Source: Pseudomonadota bacterium
Lineage (GTDB): Bacteria > Desulfobacterota > Desulfobulbia > Desulfobulbales > Desulfocapsaceae
Assembly (NCBI GenBank): GCA_023412495.1
Contig: JAEYNP010000072.1
Location: 1 to 17,158, forward strand
Length of the DNA: 17,158 nucleotides
Direction: 5' to 3'
Position 1 is the first letter of the stretch. Each line of letters opens with the position of its first letter. The translations under genes were made by a program, and so were the position numbers. The notes beneath the pieces were generated by a model that made no database searches, was not told the DNA's origin, and saw nothing but the letters and a program-made list of their open reading frames with translations. Shown here one piece after another: positions 1-9,651 of the stretch.

Positions 1-58
1 GCGTGAAGCCACCCGGCCCTTTTTCATGCGGATTCGCCCGAGACGAACGGGCGAGGAG

Positions 59-161
59 AGTACCTTAGAAATTCATTTTTTTTTAACAATGAATGTCGTG
101 AACGTACTTACCCCCTCTGCAGTGGGAGGGAGTAAGTACCTTTTGGCTACGGGCGTCAGCC

Positions 162-165
<4 letters not shown>
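59..165 (+). repeat. Dispersed three-hairpin repeat, copy A
   Basis: This is one of three related copies in the window (also 4265-4372 and, inverted, 12239-12355). It begins with AGTACCTTAGAAATTC. Hairpin 1 has arms 71-77 and 88-94. Hairpin 2 is the longest stem of the three copies: arms 104-117 and 126-139 pair at 13 of 14 positions. A short third stem, GGGC/GCCC, flanks the loop GTCA at 151-162. The right end runs into the nifJ stop codon (162-164, minus strand), so the element may have supplied that stop. The hairpins could act as a transcription barrier behind nifJ, but this is inference. No ORF in it looks like a protein. Confidence 0.8.
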
Positions 166-3716
<3,551 letters not shown>

Positions 3717-3722
3717 GATTTG

Positions 3723-3731
3723 TTCTCCTTT
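3723..3731 (-). promoter_or_regulatory. Strong ribosome binding site of nifJ
   Basis: Read on the minus strand the sequence is AAAGGAGAA, ending 6-7 nt before the ATG at 3716. It is a near-perfect anti-16S match and fixes the nifJ start. It suggests high translation, as expected for a central metabolic enzyme. Confidence 0.8.
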
Positions 3732-3743
3732 ATTGTTACTTGA

Positions 3744-4101
3744 GTTATGCCAGCAGCGTGGCGAAAACCGGTAAAATCGTATTGAATGGTTGCTGGGGTC
3801 GATGGAAATCCCCGGTAATGTAGTCGAACATTCACTGAATTACAACCATTTCAGCGAGATTTTTCGACCGCCTACTATATGCCACTTCGCGGTACTCCGC
3901 AATGAATGAGAATTGTTGATTGGTATTATAAATAAAACCAAATGATAGTCAGGCTCTTGCCACTTCGGATAATGTGAGGTATGCAAAGGCTGCGGATGCC
4001 GGCCGTCCTTCTTGCGCTTTAATCCCCCGGCTTAGATTCATCCGGGAGACGAGCGGGGATTGGCCGCTTGTTTGCTGAAGATGTTTGGTGATAATAACTG
4101 A
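3744..4101. other. Gene-free stretch upstream of nifJ
   Basis: No convincing gene lies here. Apart from the candidate nifJ promoter it holds a short stem at about 4026-4050 (CCCGG/CCGGG). It also holds a minus-strand open stretch of about 50 codons without a good start, ending near 3955, which I do not recognise and which could be a gene remnant. Its right end is the first copy of the ATAACTGA direct repeat that borders the foldback element at 4102-4257. Confidence 0.5.
3874..3902 (-). promoter_or_regulatory. Candidate sigma-70 promoter for nifJ
   Basis: On the minus strand a TTGCGG box (3897-3902) lies 17 nt from TATAGT (3874-3879, 5 of 6 consensus bases). This would give a leader of about 150 nt before nifJ. 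A second weaker pair, TTGTAA/TACATT, lies closer to the gene. Neither -35 box is strong, so the choice is tentative. Confidence 0.35.
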
Positions 4102-4257
4102 TGGACTCGTAAAAAGTCCGATCTACTTCGATGTAGGTCTGAAACGGCGCTTCGCTGTACCATATGTACTACCAAAGCACCGTTTCAGACACTACGCCTC
4201 GTATATCGAACTTTTTCCAGAGCCCATCTCCACGGGAGCACTTTTTACGGCTTTATC
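4102..4257. mobile_element. MITE-like foldback element (non-coding)
   Basis: About 156 bp fold into one long imperfect hairpin. The inner arms 4137-4152 and 4175-4190 pair at 15 of 16 positions, with one G-U pair. Outer arms continue with mismatches to about 4103 and 4224. GTAAAAAGT at 4109-4117 recurs inverted near the right end as ACTTTTTAC (about 4240-4248). An identical 8-bp sequence, ATAACTGA, flanks both sides (4094-4101 and 4258-4265) and could be a target-site duplication. No ORF lies inside. This looks like a miniature inverted-repeat element or a related palindromic unit. The 8-bp repeat could be chance, and the terminal match is imperfect. Confidence 0.5.
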
Positions 4258-4264
4258 ATAACTG

Positions 4265-4372
4265 AGTACCTTACAAATTCATTTTCTTATAGAGAATGAA
4301 TTCGGTGAAGATATCCCCTTCGCTGTGGGAGGGGATAACATCCCTTGGGTTGCGGGTGTTGCCCGCATTAGA
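4265..4372 (+). repeat. Dispersed three-hairpin repeat, copy B
   Basis: This copy has the same orientation as copy A. Hairpin 1 arms are 4276-4286 and 4292-4302 (10 of 11 plus one U-G pair). Hairpin 2 arms are TATCCCCT 4312-4319 and AGGGGATA 4330-4337. Hairpin 3 arms are TGCGGG 4351-4356 and CCCGCA 4362-4367. The conserved end ATTAGA runs straight into the pabBC ribosome binding site. The left end abuts the foldback element at 4102-4257. An ATG inside it at 4296 is in frame with pabBC but is not the likely start. Confidence 0.8.
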
Positions 4373-4382
4373 GGATATGTCA

Positions 4383-6377
4383 ATGGTGAGAATCCAGGAT
4401 TCGGAGCTGGCTTCGCTACTGCGCCTTCTGGCCGGGCATGAAGAGTTCGTATTTCTCGACACCTCTCGTCCCGATCATGAAAATGTCGAATCATTGCTTT
4501 TCCTTGCCCCCGTCGACCGGCTGATATGCCGGAGTGGGGACGACCTCCTCGGCTATCTCGAAACGCTTCAGCAACGGTTGTCGGACGGCCTGTATCTCGC
4601 CGGGTGGGTAGGGTACGAGTTCGGCGCGCTGCTTGAGGGCGGCATTGCCAAGGACAGCAGGCTTTACACCGATCCCGACGCCACCTTGGCGGATTTCGGG
4701 GTTTTTTTAAAACCCTATAAGTTTGACCACTCTACGGGCGAAAATAACTTTCCCTTGGATCCCGCCTCCGCTCCGCTTCAGGACGATTACCGGATCGAGA
4801 ACCTCCATCCCAATATGACCCAGGAGGAGTTCATCGAAGCCCTGCAGGTGGTGAGGCAATATATCGGCGCCGGCGACACCTACCAGGTCAATTACACCAT
4901 GAAACTGCTCTTTACCTTCAGCGGCTCGTCCGAGCGGCTGTACCAGATGCTGCGGCGGAATCAGTCGGTGGGCTACGGCGCCTATATCCGCCACGGGGAG
5001 GAACGCATCCTGTCCTTCTCACCGGAGCTGTTTTTCCGGAAGCGGGGGGACGAGGTGACCGCCCGGCCGATGAAGGGGACGGCGCAGCGCGGGCGAAACA
5101 GCGAGGAGGAAGGAAACAATAGTAGATACCTGCGAAACGACCTCAAAAATCGCAGCGAAAACGTCATGATCGTCGACCTGCTGCGCAACGACCTCGCCCG
5201 TTTGATGCATGGCGGCGGCAATGGCCGGAGCAGGGTCTTCGTCGAATCGCTCTTCGACATCGAGTCGTATGAGAGTCTTCTACAGATGACTTCGACCATA
5301 AAGGCGACAGCCTCGGCGGAGGATATGGGGCATATCCGTCTCACCGAACTGTTCCGGGCTCTTTTCCCCTGCGGCTCGATTACCGGTGCACCGAAGATCC
5401 GCACCATGCAGATCATCGACGAACTGGAGAAGGACCGACGCGGCGTGTATACCGGAGCCATCGGTTATTTCGGCCCGGACGGATCGGCTGTTTTCAATGT
5501 CCCCATCCGCACCGTGCGCCTGCACGGCAAAAGCGGCGAGATGGGGATCGGCGCCGGCATCACCTATGATTCCGTGCCGGAGGAGGAGTGGCGGGAGTCG
5601 CTTCTGAAAGGGCGTTTCCTGACTCATTCTCAACCGGAATTCCAGCTCTTCGAGACGATCCTCTGGCAAGCCGGGGGAGGCTATGTCTTCCTTGCGGAAC
5701 ATCTCCGGCGGCTGGAGGAGGGAGCGCAGTTTTTCAAATTCTCCTGCAATCCTCTTGAAGCAGTCGCCCGACTGCAGGAGCTGGAGGAATCCTTTTCGAC
5801 GGAATGCTGCCGCGTTCGCATCGTACTGGCCAAAGATGGCAAGCTTTCCTTTGCCGCTACGCCTTGCGATCCTCCGGCCTCCATGGCCCTTCCCCCAAGG
5901 CCGGGTCCTGCCGCCGGCGATCTGCCGAAGATTGATTTTTACCCGAATCCGGTGGAGACAAAGGGCCCCTGGCGTTTCCATAAAACTACCATGCGCAGCC
6001 TCTTCAACCAGGCCTATGAAGAGGCTCTGGGCCGAGCTCTCTACGACTATATCTTTTTCAACGAATCGGGAGAGGTGACAGAAGGGTGTATCACCAATGT
6101 CGTGGTCTATGCCGACGGTCTCTACAAAACTCCCCCGATTATCTCGGGCCTTCTGCCGGGAGTGATGCGCGGCCGATTGCTGGCCGACCCCGCAGCACCG
6201 GTGGTCGAGCAGGTGCTGACCGAAAAAGACGTGAGGGAGGCGGAGGCGGTCTTTCTGTGCAACTCGGTGCGAGGGGTGGTTCGGGCCAGAATCCAGAAAC
6301 CAGAAACCAGAATCCAGAATCCAGAATCCAGAAGCCAGAATCCAAAATCTGGAAGACAGAAACAAGAGGACAGATAA
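4383..6377 (+). CDS. pabB: Aminodeoxychorismate synthase component I fused to aminodeoxychorismate lyase
   Basis: The fusion converts chorismate to 4-amino-4-deoxychorismate (PabB part) and then to p-aminobenzoate and pyruvate (PabC part) for folate. Counting 664 residues from ATG 4383, the chorismate-binding domain covers about 1-415, with GAGDTYQVNY (162-171) and PCGSITGAPK (329-338). RPMKGT carries Lys231, the lysine typical of PabB and not of anthranilate synthase. The PLP lyase domain covers about 420-637, with HKTT giving the likely Schiff-base Lys534. The last 27 or so residues are encoded by 7-bp tandem repeats and look non-functional. I chose 4383 because AGAGGA lies 7 nt upstream; the earlier ATG at 4296 is inside repeat copy B. 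No pabA glutaminase is nearby. Confidence 0.93.
   Translation: MVRIQDSELASLLRLLAGHEEFVFLDTSRPDHENVESLLFLAPVDRLICRSGDDLLGYLETLQQRLSDGLYLAGWVGYEFGALLEGGIAKDSRLYTDPDATLADFGVFLKPYKFDHSTGENNFPLDPASAPLQDDYRIENLHPNMTQEEFIEALQVVRQYIGAGDTYQVNYTMKLLFTFSGSSERLYQMLRRNQSVGYGAYIRHGEERILSFSPELFFRKRGDEVTARPMKGTAQRGRNSEEEGNNSRYLRNDLKNRSENVMIVDLLRNDLARLMHGGGNGRSRVFVESLFDIESYESLLQMTSTIKATASAEDMGHIRLTELFRALFPCGSITGAPKIRTMQIIDELEKDRRGVYTGAIGYFGPDGSAVFNVPIRTVRLHGKSGEMGIGAGITYDSVPEEEWRESLLKGRFLTHSQPEFQLFETILWQAGGGYVFLAEHLRRLEEGAQFFKFSCNPLEAVARLQELEESFSTECCRVRIVLAKDGKLSFAATPCDPPASMALPPRPGPAAGDLPKIDFYPNPVETKGPWRFHKTTMRSLFNQAYEEALGRALYDYIFFNESGEVTEGCITNVVVYADGLYKTPPIISGLLPGVMRGRLLADPAAPVVEQVLTEKDVREAEAVFLCNSVRGVVRARIQKPETRIQNPESRSQNPKSGRQKQEDR
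6286..6348 (+). repeat. Nine tandem heptamers at the 3' end of pabBC
   Basis: Exactly nine consecutive 7-bp units follow the pattern CCAGAAT, with variants CCAGAAA, CCAGAAG and CCAAAAT. Because 7 and 3 are coprime, the array is read as a 7-residue peptide period (RIQKPET, RIQNPES, RSQNPKS). Gain or loss of one unit would shift the frame of the protein tail. The array lies after the end of the lyase fold. Confidence 0.9.
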
Positions 6378-6399
6378 TCAAGACGCCGGAGGGCGATAT

Positions 6400-6428
6400 T
6401 TTCTGGCTTTCTGGTTTCTGGATTCTGA
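6400..6428. repeat. Inverted copies of the same heptamer
   Basis: Four units of the reverse complement (TTTCTGG, ATTCTG) follow the pabBC stop. Bases 6408-6427 are the exact reverse complement of 6287-6306 (20 of 20), so the transcript can fold into a long hairpin. The array touches the stop codon of the convergent gene at 6429, so it could serve as a shared barrier to transcription from both sides. That role is inferred. Confidence 0.85.
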
Positions 6429-6941
6429 TCAGTGCACCAGCGGCGTGTCCTGGTCGGGGGTGATCTGGGCAGGGGGAGTGACCAGCCTGTGCTGCTCGCC
6501 AAGTTCCCTGATCATCTTCATGAAGGAGGAGGGGAGGGGAACTTCACGATCCTCCACGAGAAAGCCGAAATGTTTGGCCCGGGCCAGAATCCGGGAGGAG
6601 TCGATGCCCTGCTGGTGATCGCAGAGGGTCTGAACGCGGAGGGCATCGGTGATGCTTTCGCAGAGATGCGGCATATCGGCCTTCAGGCTCAACAGTTCCT
6701 GCTCGATGGCGGCTCGGTTCTCCCGGCGGAAGGCGGCAAACTTCTCTTCGGGATTCTGGGTGCCGAAGACTTCGTTGGTGATGGAGCCGGCTAGCAGGGA
6801 GAGTTGGGCGCCGTCCACATTCGGCATCTTTTTGGCGAGATTGTGGCGGATTTCCTTGAACAGAATCATCTGGACGATATCCACTGCCTCCCGGAGAACC
6901 GTCACAAGCTGCGATTCTTGTTGCGTTCCTTCTTGTTTCAT
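6429..6941 (-). CDS. Conserved-looking protein of unknown function
   Basis: I do not recognise a named family for this 170-residue protein. It has no signal peptide or membrane segment and is rich in charged helical sequence. A helix-prone N-terminal part (about 8-60) is followed by an acidic and basic middle, with HLCESITDALRVQTLCDHQ at about 92-110, and a proline-rich end. The start at 6941 has GGAGA about 7 nt upstream. It begins only 12 nt after the stop of the DUF493-like gene, so the two are probably co-transcribed and possibly functionally tied. Its stop sits beside the inverted heptamer array. The cytosolic location is inferred. Confidence 0.8.
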   Translation of the reverse strand: MKQEGTQQESQLVTVLREAVDIVQMILFKEIRHNLAKKMPNVDGAQLSLLAGSITNEVFGTQNPEEKFAAFRRENRAAIEQELLSLKADMPHLCESITDALRVQTLCDHQQGIDSSRILARAKHFGFLVEDREVPLPSSFMKMIRELGEQHRLVTPPAQITPDQDTPLVH

Positions 6942-6953
6942 TTTTGTTCTCCG

Positions 6954-7238
6954 TTACAGGACTATCTTGACTGCGGGATGGTTTCTCAGGGATTCGTAGA
7001 TCTTCAGCCTGTAATCTTCGTCGGGCACCGTGAGTTCCGCATTGAGGCTGTGGTATCTTCCTTTGGAACTCGAGTGTGAGTGGGTTATGGAAACTTCCAG
7101 TGGCGCGCAGGCGGCGGTGATGACGTCGTGTAGCAGGTTGCGGTCCTCGCCGATCACTTTGTAGACCCAGGTGCAGGGATAGGTTATTTCCGGTTTCTCG
7201 GGCAAATCCCGGTGAGGATTGTTTATTCGCAGTGTCAT
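6954..7238 (-). CDS. DUF493/YbeD-like small protein
   Basis: This 94-residue protein matches the YbeD family pattern: an N-terminal YPCTWVYKVIG strand (20-30), the signature SSSKGRYHSL (56-65) and an end on VKIVL, like PSSKGNYHS and VRMVL in E. coli YbeD (87 residues). The family has a ferredoxin-like, ACT-resembling fold with no settled function; a regulatory role near lipoate genes in E. coli is only suggested. I prefer ATG 7238 because AAGGA stands 7 nt upstream. ATG 7268 (104 residues, weak GGAG) is the alternative. It is first in a two-gene operon with the 170-residue unknown. Confidence 0.8.
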   Translation of the reverse strand: MTLRINNPHRDLPEKPEITYPCTWVYKVIGEDRNLLHDVITAACAPLEVSITHSHSSSKGRYHSLNAELTVPDEDYRLKIYESLRNHPAVKIVL

Positions 7239-7364
7239 TGCGGGATCCTTCATGGTAAAGAGTTGCATCCATTCCGGCTCCGCGCCGGCGGGAAACCAAA
7301 TTAATAAGGAGTGTGCCTTCAGGAGTCAAGGAACCTCGACTCTCCCACCCCTCCGCAATACTGT

Positions 7365-7394
7365 TTGGCATACGGCCAGGGAAGATGATACAAT
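7365..7394 (+). promoter_or_regulatory. Sigma-70-like promoter of the hybrid kinase
   Basis: TTGGCA (7365-7370) and TACAAT (7389-7394) each match consensus at 5 of 6 bases, with an 18-nt spacer. The predicted transcript would start near 7401, giving about 37 nt to the leader ORF and about 75 nt to the kinase. The rest of 7269-7364 shows nothing else clear. Confidence 0.55.
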
Positions 7395-7437
7395 CACGTC
7401 GTGTAGCCGAATTTCATTAAAAAGACAGGGAGATCCT

Positions 7438-7473
7438 ATGATTGCCTGTCCAACCAGGAACCGCGAGCGTTAA
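7438..7473 (+). CDS. Possible 11-codon leader ORF before the kinase
   Basis: An ATG with AGGGAG 6-7 nt upstream opens an ORF of 11 codons (MIACPTRNRER) ending in TAA at 7471-7473. Only two bases separate the stop from the TTG start of the kinase, which has no good ribosome site of its own. The arrangement suits translational coupling by re-initiation. The peptide itself resembles nothing known. It may be a chance ORF, or a sign that the kinase reading frame was altered here. Confidence 0.35.
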   Translation: MIACPTRNRER

Positions 7474-7475
7474 TC

Positions 7476-9002
7476 TTGAAATCGAACGACATACAGGAAA
7501 TACAGGACGCCCTTTACGAGAGCCAGGCACAAAAAAAGGCGATAGTCGAAGGTTTTAACGGTATTCTTATTCTTTTTGACCGAGACATGAGGGCGCAATG
7601 GGTCAACAGGGAGATCCAAAAGCGGTATCCGGATGCCATCGGCAAAAGCTGTGGTGAAATCTTTTGTTCCAAGGCCGAGAAATGCACTTCCTGTGCCTTT
7701 CGCCGATGCTTGTCCTCAGGCGCAATCGAACGGTCAACCCAGCGGACCGGCATCTACGGAGCCGACGGCGATGAAACGGTTTTCGATATCACCGCCTCTC
7801 CGGTAAAGGATCGCCACGGCAAGATCTCCGGGATGATCGGCATTGCCCAGAACGTAACGGAACAATACCGGCTGGAGAGGCAACTGCGGCATACGCAGAA
7901 GATGGAGGCCATCGGCACACTCGCGGGCGGGGTGGCCCATGATTTCAATAACATCCTGACCCCGATCATGGGGTATACCGAGATCATCCGCCTGAAGATG
8001 AAACAGGACGGCTTCGGGGATCAGGCTGTCTACGACTATCTGGAAGAGATTCTCAAAGCGGCAAAGAGAGCCAAATCCCTCGTCGAGCAGGTGCTGACCT
8101 TTTCCCGGAGCGTCGAGAAGAAGGAGGTGTTGCTCTACGTTCATCCCATCGTCAAAGAGGTGATGAAGTTGATGCGCTCCACCCTGCCCAGCACCATCGT
8201 GATCAGCGAGGAGATCAACGAACAGTGCGGCAGGGTTTTCATCGACCCGGTGCAGATCCACCAGGTGCTCATCAACTTGTGCACAAATGCCGCGCAAGCC
8301 ATGGCCGGCCGGCACGGGATGCTGAAAGTGAAGCTGGGGCTCGCCCCGCCCACCGGCGACGGCAGAGACTGGCTGGAGCTCAGCGTGTCCGATACAGGGA
8401 CGGGAATCGAGGAGAAGATGCTTGACCGGATTTTCGAGCCCTATTTCACCACCAAAGAAAAGACCAGCGGCACCGGCATGGGACTCGCCATGGTCCACGG
8501 CATCATCAGCCGGCAGGGCGGTTTTATCAAGGTCGAAAGCGAGGTCGGCAAGGGTTCTGTCTTCCGTGTGTTCCTGCCGATCGCCCAGAAGGAGACGGCG
8601 ATCGAGCAGGTGGTCTCGCTAGGCGATCTCAAGACCGGCTCGGGAAAAATCCTCCTGGTCGACGACGAGACTCAGGTAGTGCAGGTGACTGGGGAGATCC
8701 TGCAGAGCCTCGGCTATACCGTGGTGGGCAAGACCTCGCCGAAGGAGGCGCTGAAGTTGTTTGTCGAGGATCCCTATCGGTTCGATCTCCTCATCACCGA
8801 CCTGACCATGGCGGAACTGACCGGCCTCGAATTGAGTGAAAAGGTGAAGGAGAAGAGACCCGATATTCCCATCGTGCTCATTACCGGGTATTCAGACCAG
8901 GTGTCCAAGAATGCCGCAGTGGAGGCAGGGATTAGCGAATACTGTATGAAACCCATCAGCATGCGCGAACTTGCCAATATCGTCGGTAAATTTCTGGGGT
9001 GA
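7476..9002 (+). CDS. Cytosolic PAS hybrid histidine kinase with C-terminal receiver
   Basis: This 508-residue signalling protein would autophosphorylate and pass phosphate to its own receiver. Order: PAS domain (about 18-130), HisKA of NtrB type with GGVAHDFNN and phospho-His155, HATPase with N-box Asn271, DTGTG (307-311) and GTGMGLAM (332-339), then a receiver (about 391-507) with acidic pair Asp396/Asp397, phospho-Asp442, Thr470 and Lys492. The PAS holds five cysteines (59, 64, 70, 73, 78) that could bind metal or sense redox; similar cysteine clusters occur in other deltaproteobacterial PAS domains. There is no membrane segment or signal peptide, so it senses a cytosolic cue. The start is TTG, with no in-frame ATG before the PAS. 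No response-regulator output gene is adjacent. The signal is unknown. Confidence 0.92.
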   Translation: MKSNDIQEIQDALYESQAQKKAIVEGFNGILILFDRDMRAQWVNREIQKRYPDAIGKSCGEIFCSKAEKCTSCAFRRCLSSGAIERSTQRTGIYGADGDETVFDITASPVKDRHGKISGMIGIAQNVTEQYRLERQLRHTQKMEAIGTLAGGVAHDFNNILTPIMGYTEIIRLKMKQDGFGDQAVYDYLEEILKAAKRAKSLVEQVLTFSRSVEKKEVLLYVHPIVKEVMKLMRSTLPSTIVISEEINEQCGRVFIDPVQIHQVLINLCTNAAQAMAGRHGMLKVKLGLAPPTGDGRDWLELSVSDTGTGIEEKMLDRIFEPYFTTKEKTSGTGMGLAMVHGIISRQGGFIKVESEVGKGSVFRVFLPIAQKETAIEQVVSLGDLKTGSGKILLVDDETQVVQVTGEILQSLGYTVVGKTSPKEALKLFVEDPYRFDLLITDLTMAELTGLELSEKVKEKRPDIPIVLITGYSDQVSKNAAVEAGISEYCMKPISMRELANIVGKFLG

Positions 9003-9038
9003 TCCTCCGCCCCGGCGACTTCCGACGAAGCGAGTAGC

Positions 9039-9461
9039 TCAGCGCGTTCTCTCCCGGCTCAGGCCGTTGATCAGACTGATCTGGTCGTTCAGGGTCCACA
9101 GGTCATAGATGTAGCCGATGCCGAGGAGTCCGCCGGTCACCAGATACAGCAGGCCGGTGAGCCATTTTCCCATATACATCCGGTGGATGCCGAAGAGTCC
9201 GAGGAAAGCGAGGAGCAGCCAGGCGACATTGAAATCGACCGGTCCCTGGTGGTAGCGGATATCAGCCTGCCGGTTCATGGAGGGGATGAGGAAGAGATCG
9301 ACGATCCAGCCGATGAACAGCAATCCCAGGGTGAAAAAGTACAGCGTTCCCGTAAACTGCCTGCCGTAGTAGAAACGGTGCGCCCCCAGAAATCCCACAA
9401 TCCACAAAAGATAGCCGACCACGATGGAATGGGTGGTCGATGAATCATAATCCTGCTGCAT
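9039..9461 (-). CDS. Membrane protein with two TM2 domains
   Basis: The 140-residue protein has two copies of the TM2 module. The first (about 14-60) has GYLLWIVGFLGAHRFYYG, and the second (about 79-122) has AFLGLFGIHRMYMGKW. Each gives two hydrophobic helices around a short polar turn, with the family's G-x-H-R-x-Y-x-G signature and a closing D. The cellular role of bacterial TM2 proteins is unknown. The start at 9461 has GGGGGAG 6 nt upstream. The reading frame stays open to 9542, but that stretch crosses a simple-repeat foldback and is unlikely to be protein. It converges on the kinase with 36 bp between stops. Confidence 0.85.
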   Translation of the reverse strand: MQQDYDSSTTHSIVVGYLLWIVGFLGAHRFYYGRQFTGTLYFFTLGLLFIGWIVDLFLIPSMNRQADIRYHQGPVDFNVAWLLLAFLGLFGIHRMYMGKWLTGLLYLVTGGLLGIGYIYDLWTLNDQISLINGLSRERTR

Positions 9462-9502
9462 CGTTTTCTCCCCCAAACCCCGTTGAACGGGGCAAGTTTT
9501 CG

Positions 9503-9575
9503 GGATCGAAATCGCTATCGAGATCGGGATCGAACCTTGCACTTCTCGATTTTCGATCTCGATTCCGATTCCGAG
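9503..9575. repeat. Hexamer-repeat foldback (NNATCG units)
   Basis: Five tandem NNATCG hexamers fill 9503-9532. CGATNN units in opposite orientation lie at 9547, 9554, 9560 and 9566, so the two arrays can pair, with ATCGAGATCG exact in both. It lies between the TM2 gene and nagZ. The design parallels the heptamer foldback at 6286-6428, with a different unit. Confidence 0.7.
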
Positions 9576-9651
9576 TTGGATGAATCATCGGTAGACTAGA
9601 CTCTTGCTGAAGAGTGACACTCTTATTTAGAAAATACCAAGATAAGAATTT

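Noticed and set aside
1..58. A 7-bp stem (34-40 with 48-54) at the window edge
   Set aside because: It has no T-tract and too little context to assign a role.
3955..4100. A minus-strand open stretch of about 50 codons ending EGRPASAAFAYLTLSEVARA
   Set aside because: It has no ribosome site and no recognised family, and it is cut by the foldback element. At most it is a remnant, so it is not listed as a gene.
4296..4382. A 29-residue N-terminal extension of PabBC
   Set aside because: It is encoded by repeat copy B, and the ribosome site fits ATG 4383.
6286..6428. A CRISPR-like array
   Set aside because: The units are 7 bp in direct tandem without spacers.
9462..9542. A 27-residue N-terminal extension of the TM2 protein
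   Set aside because: It is encoded partly by the ATCG hexamer array and lacks a ribosome site, whereas 9461 has GGGGGAG at good spacing.
9600..9624. ACTCTT / AAGAGT / ACTCTT alternative hairpins downstream of nagZ
   Set aside because: They are only 6 bp each with no T-run, so there is not enough for a terminator or attenuator call.
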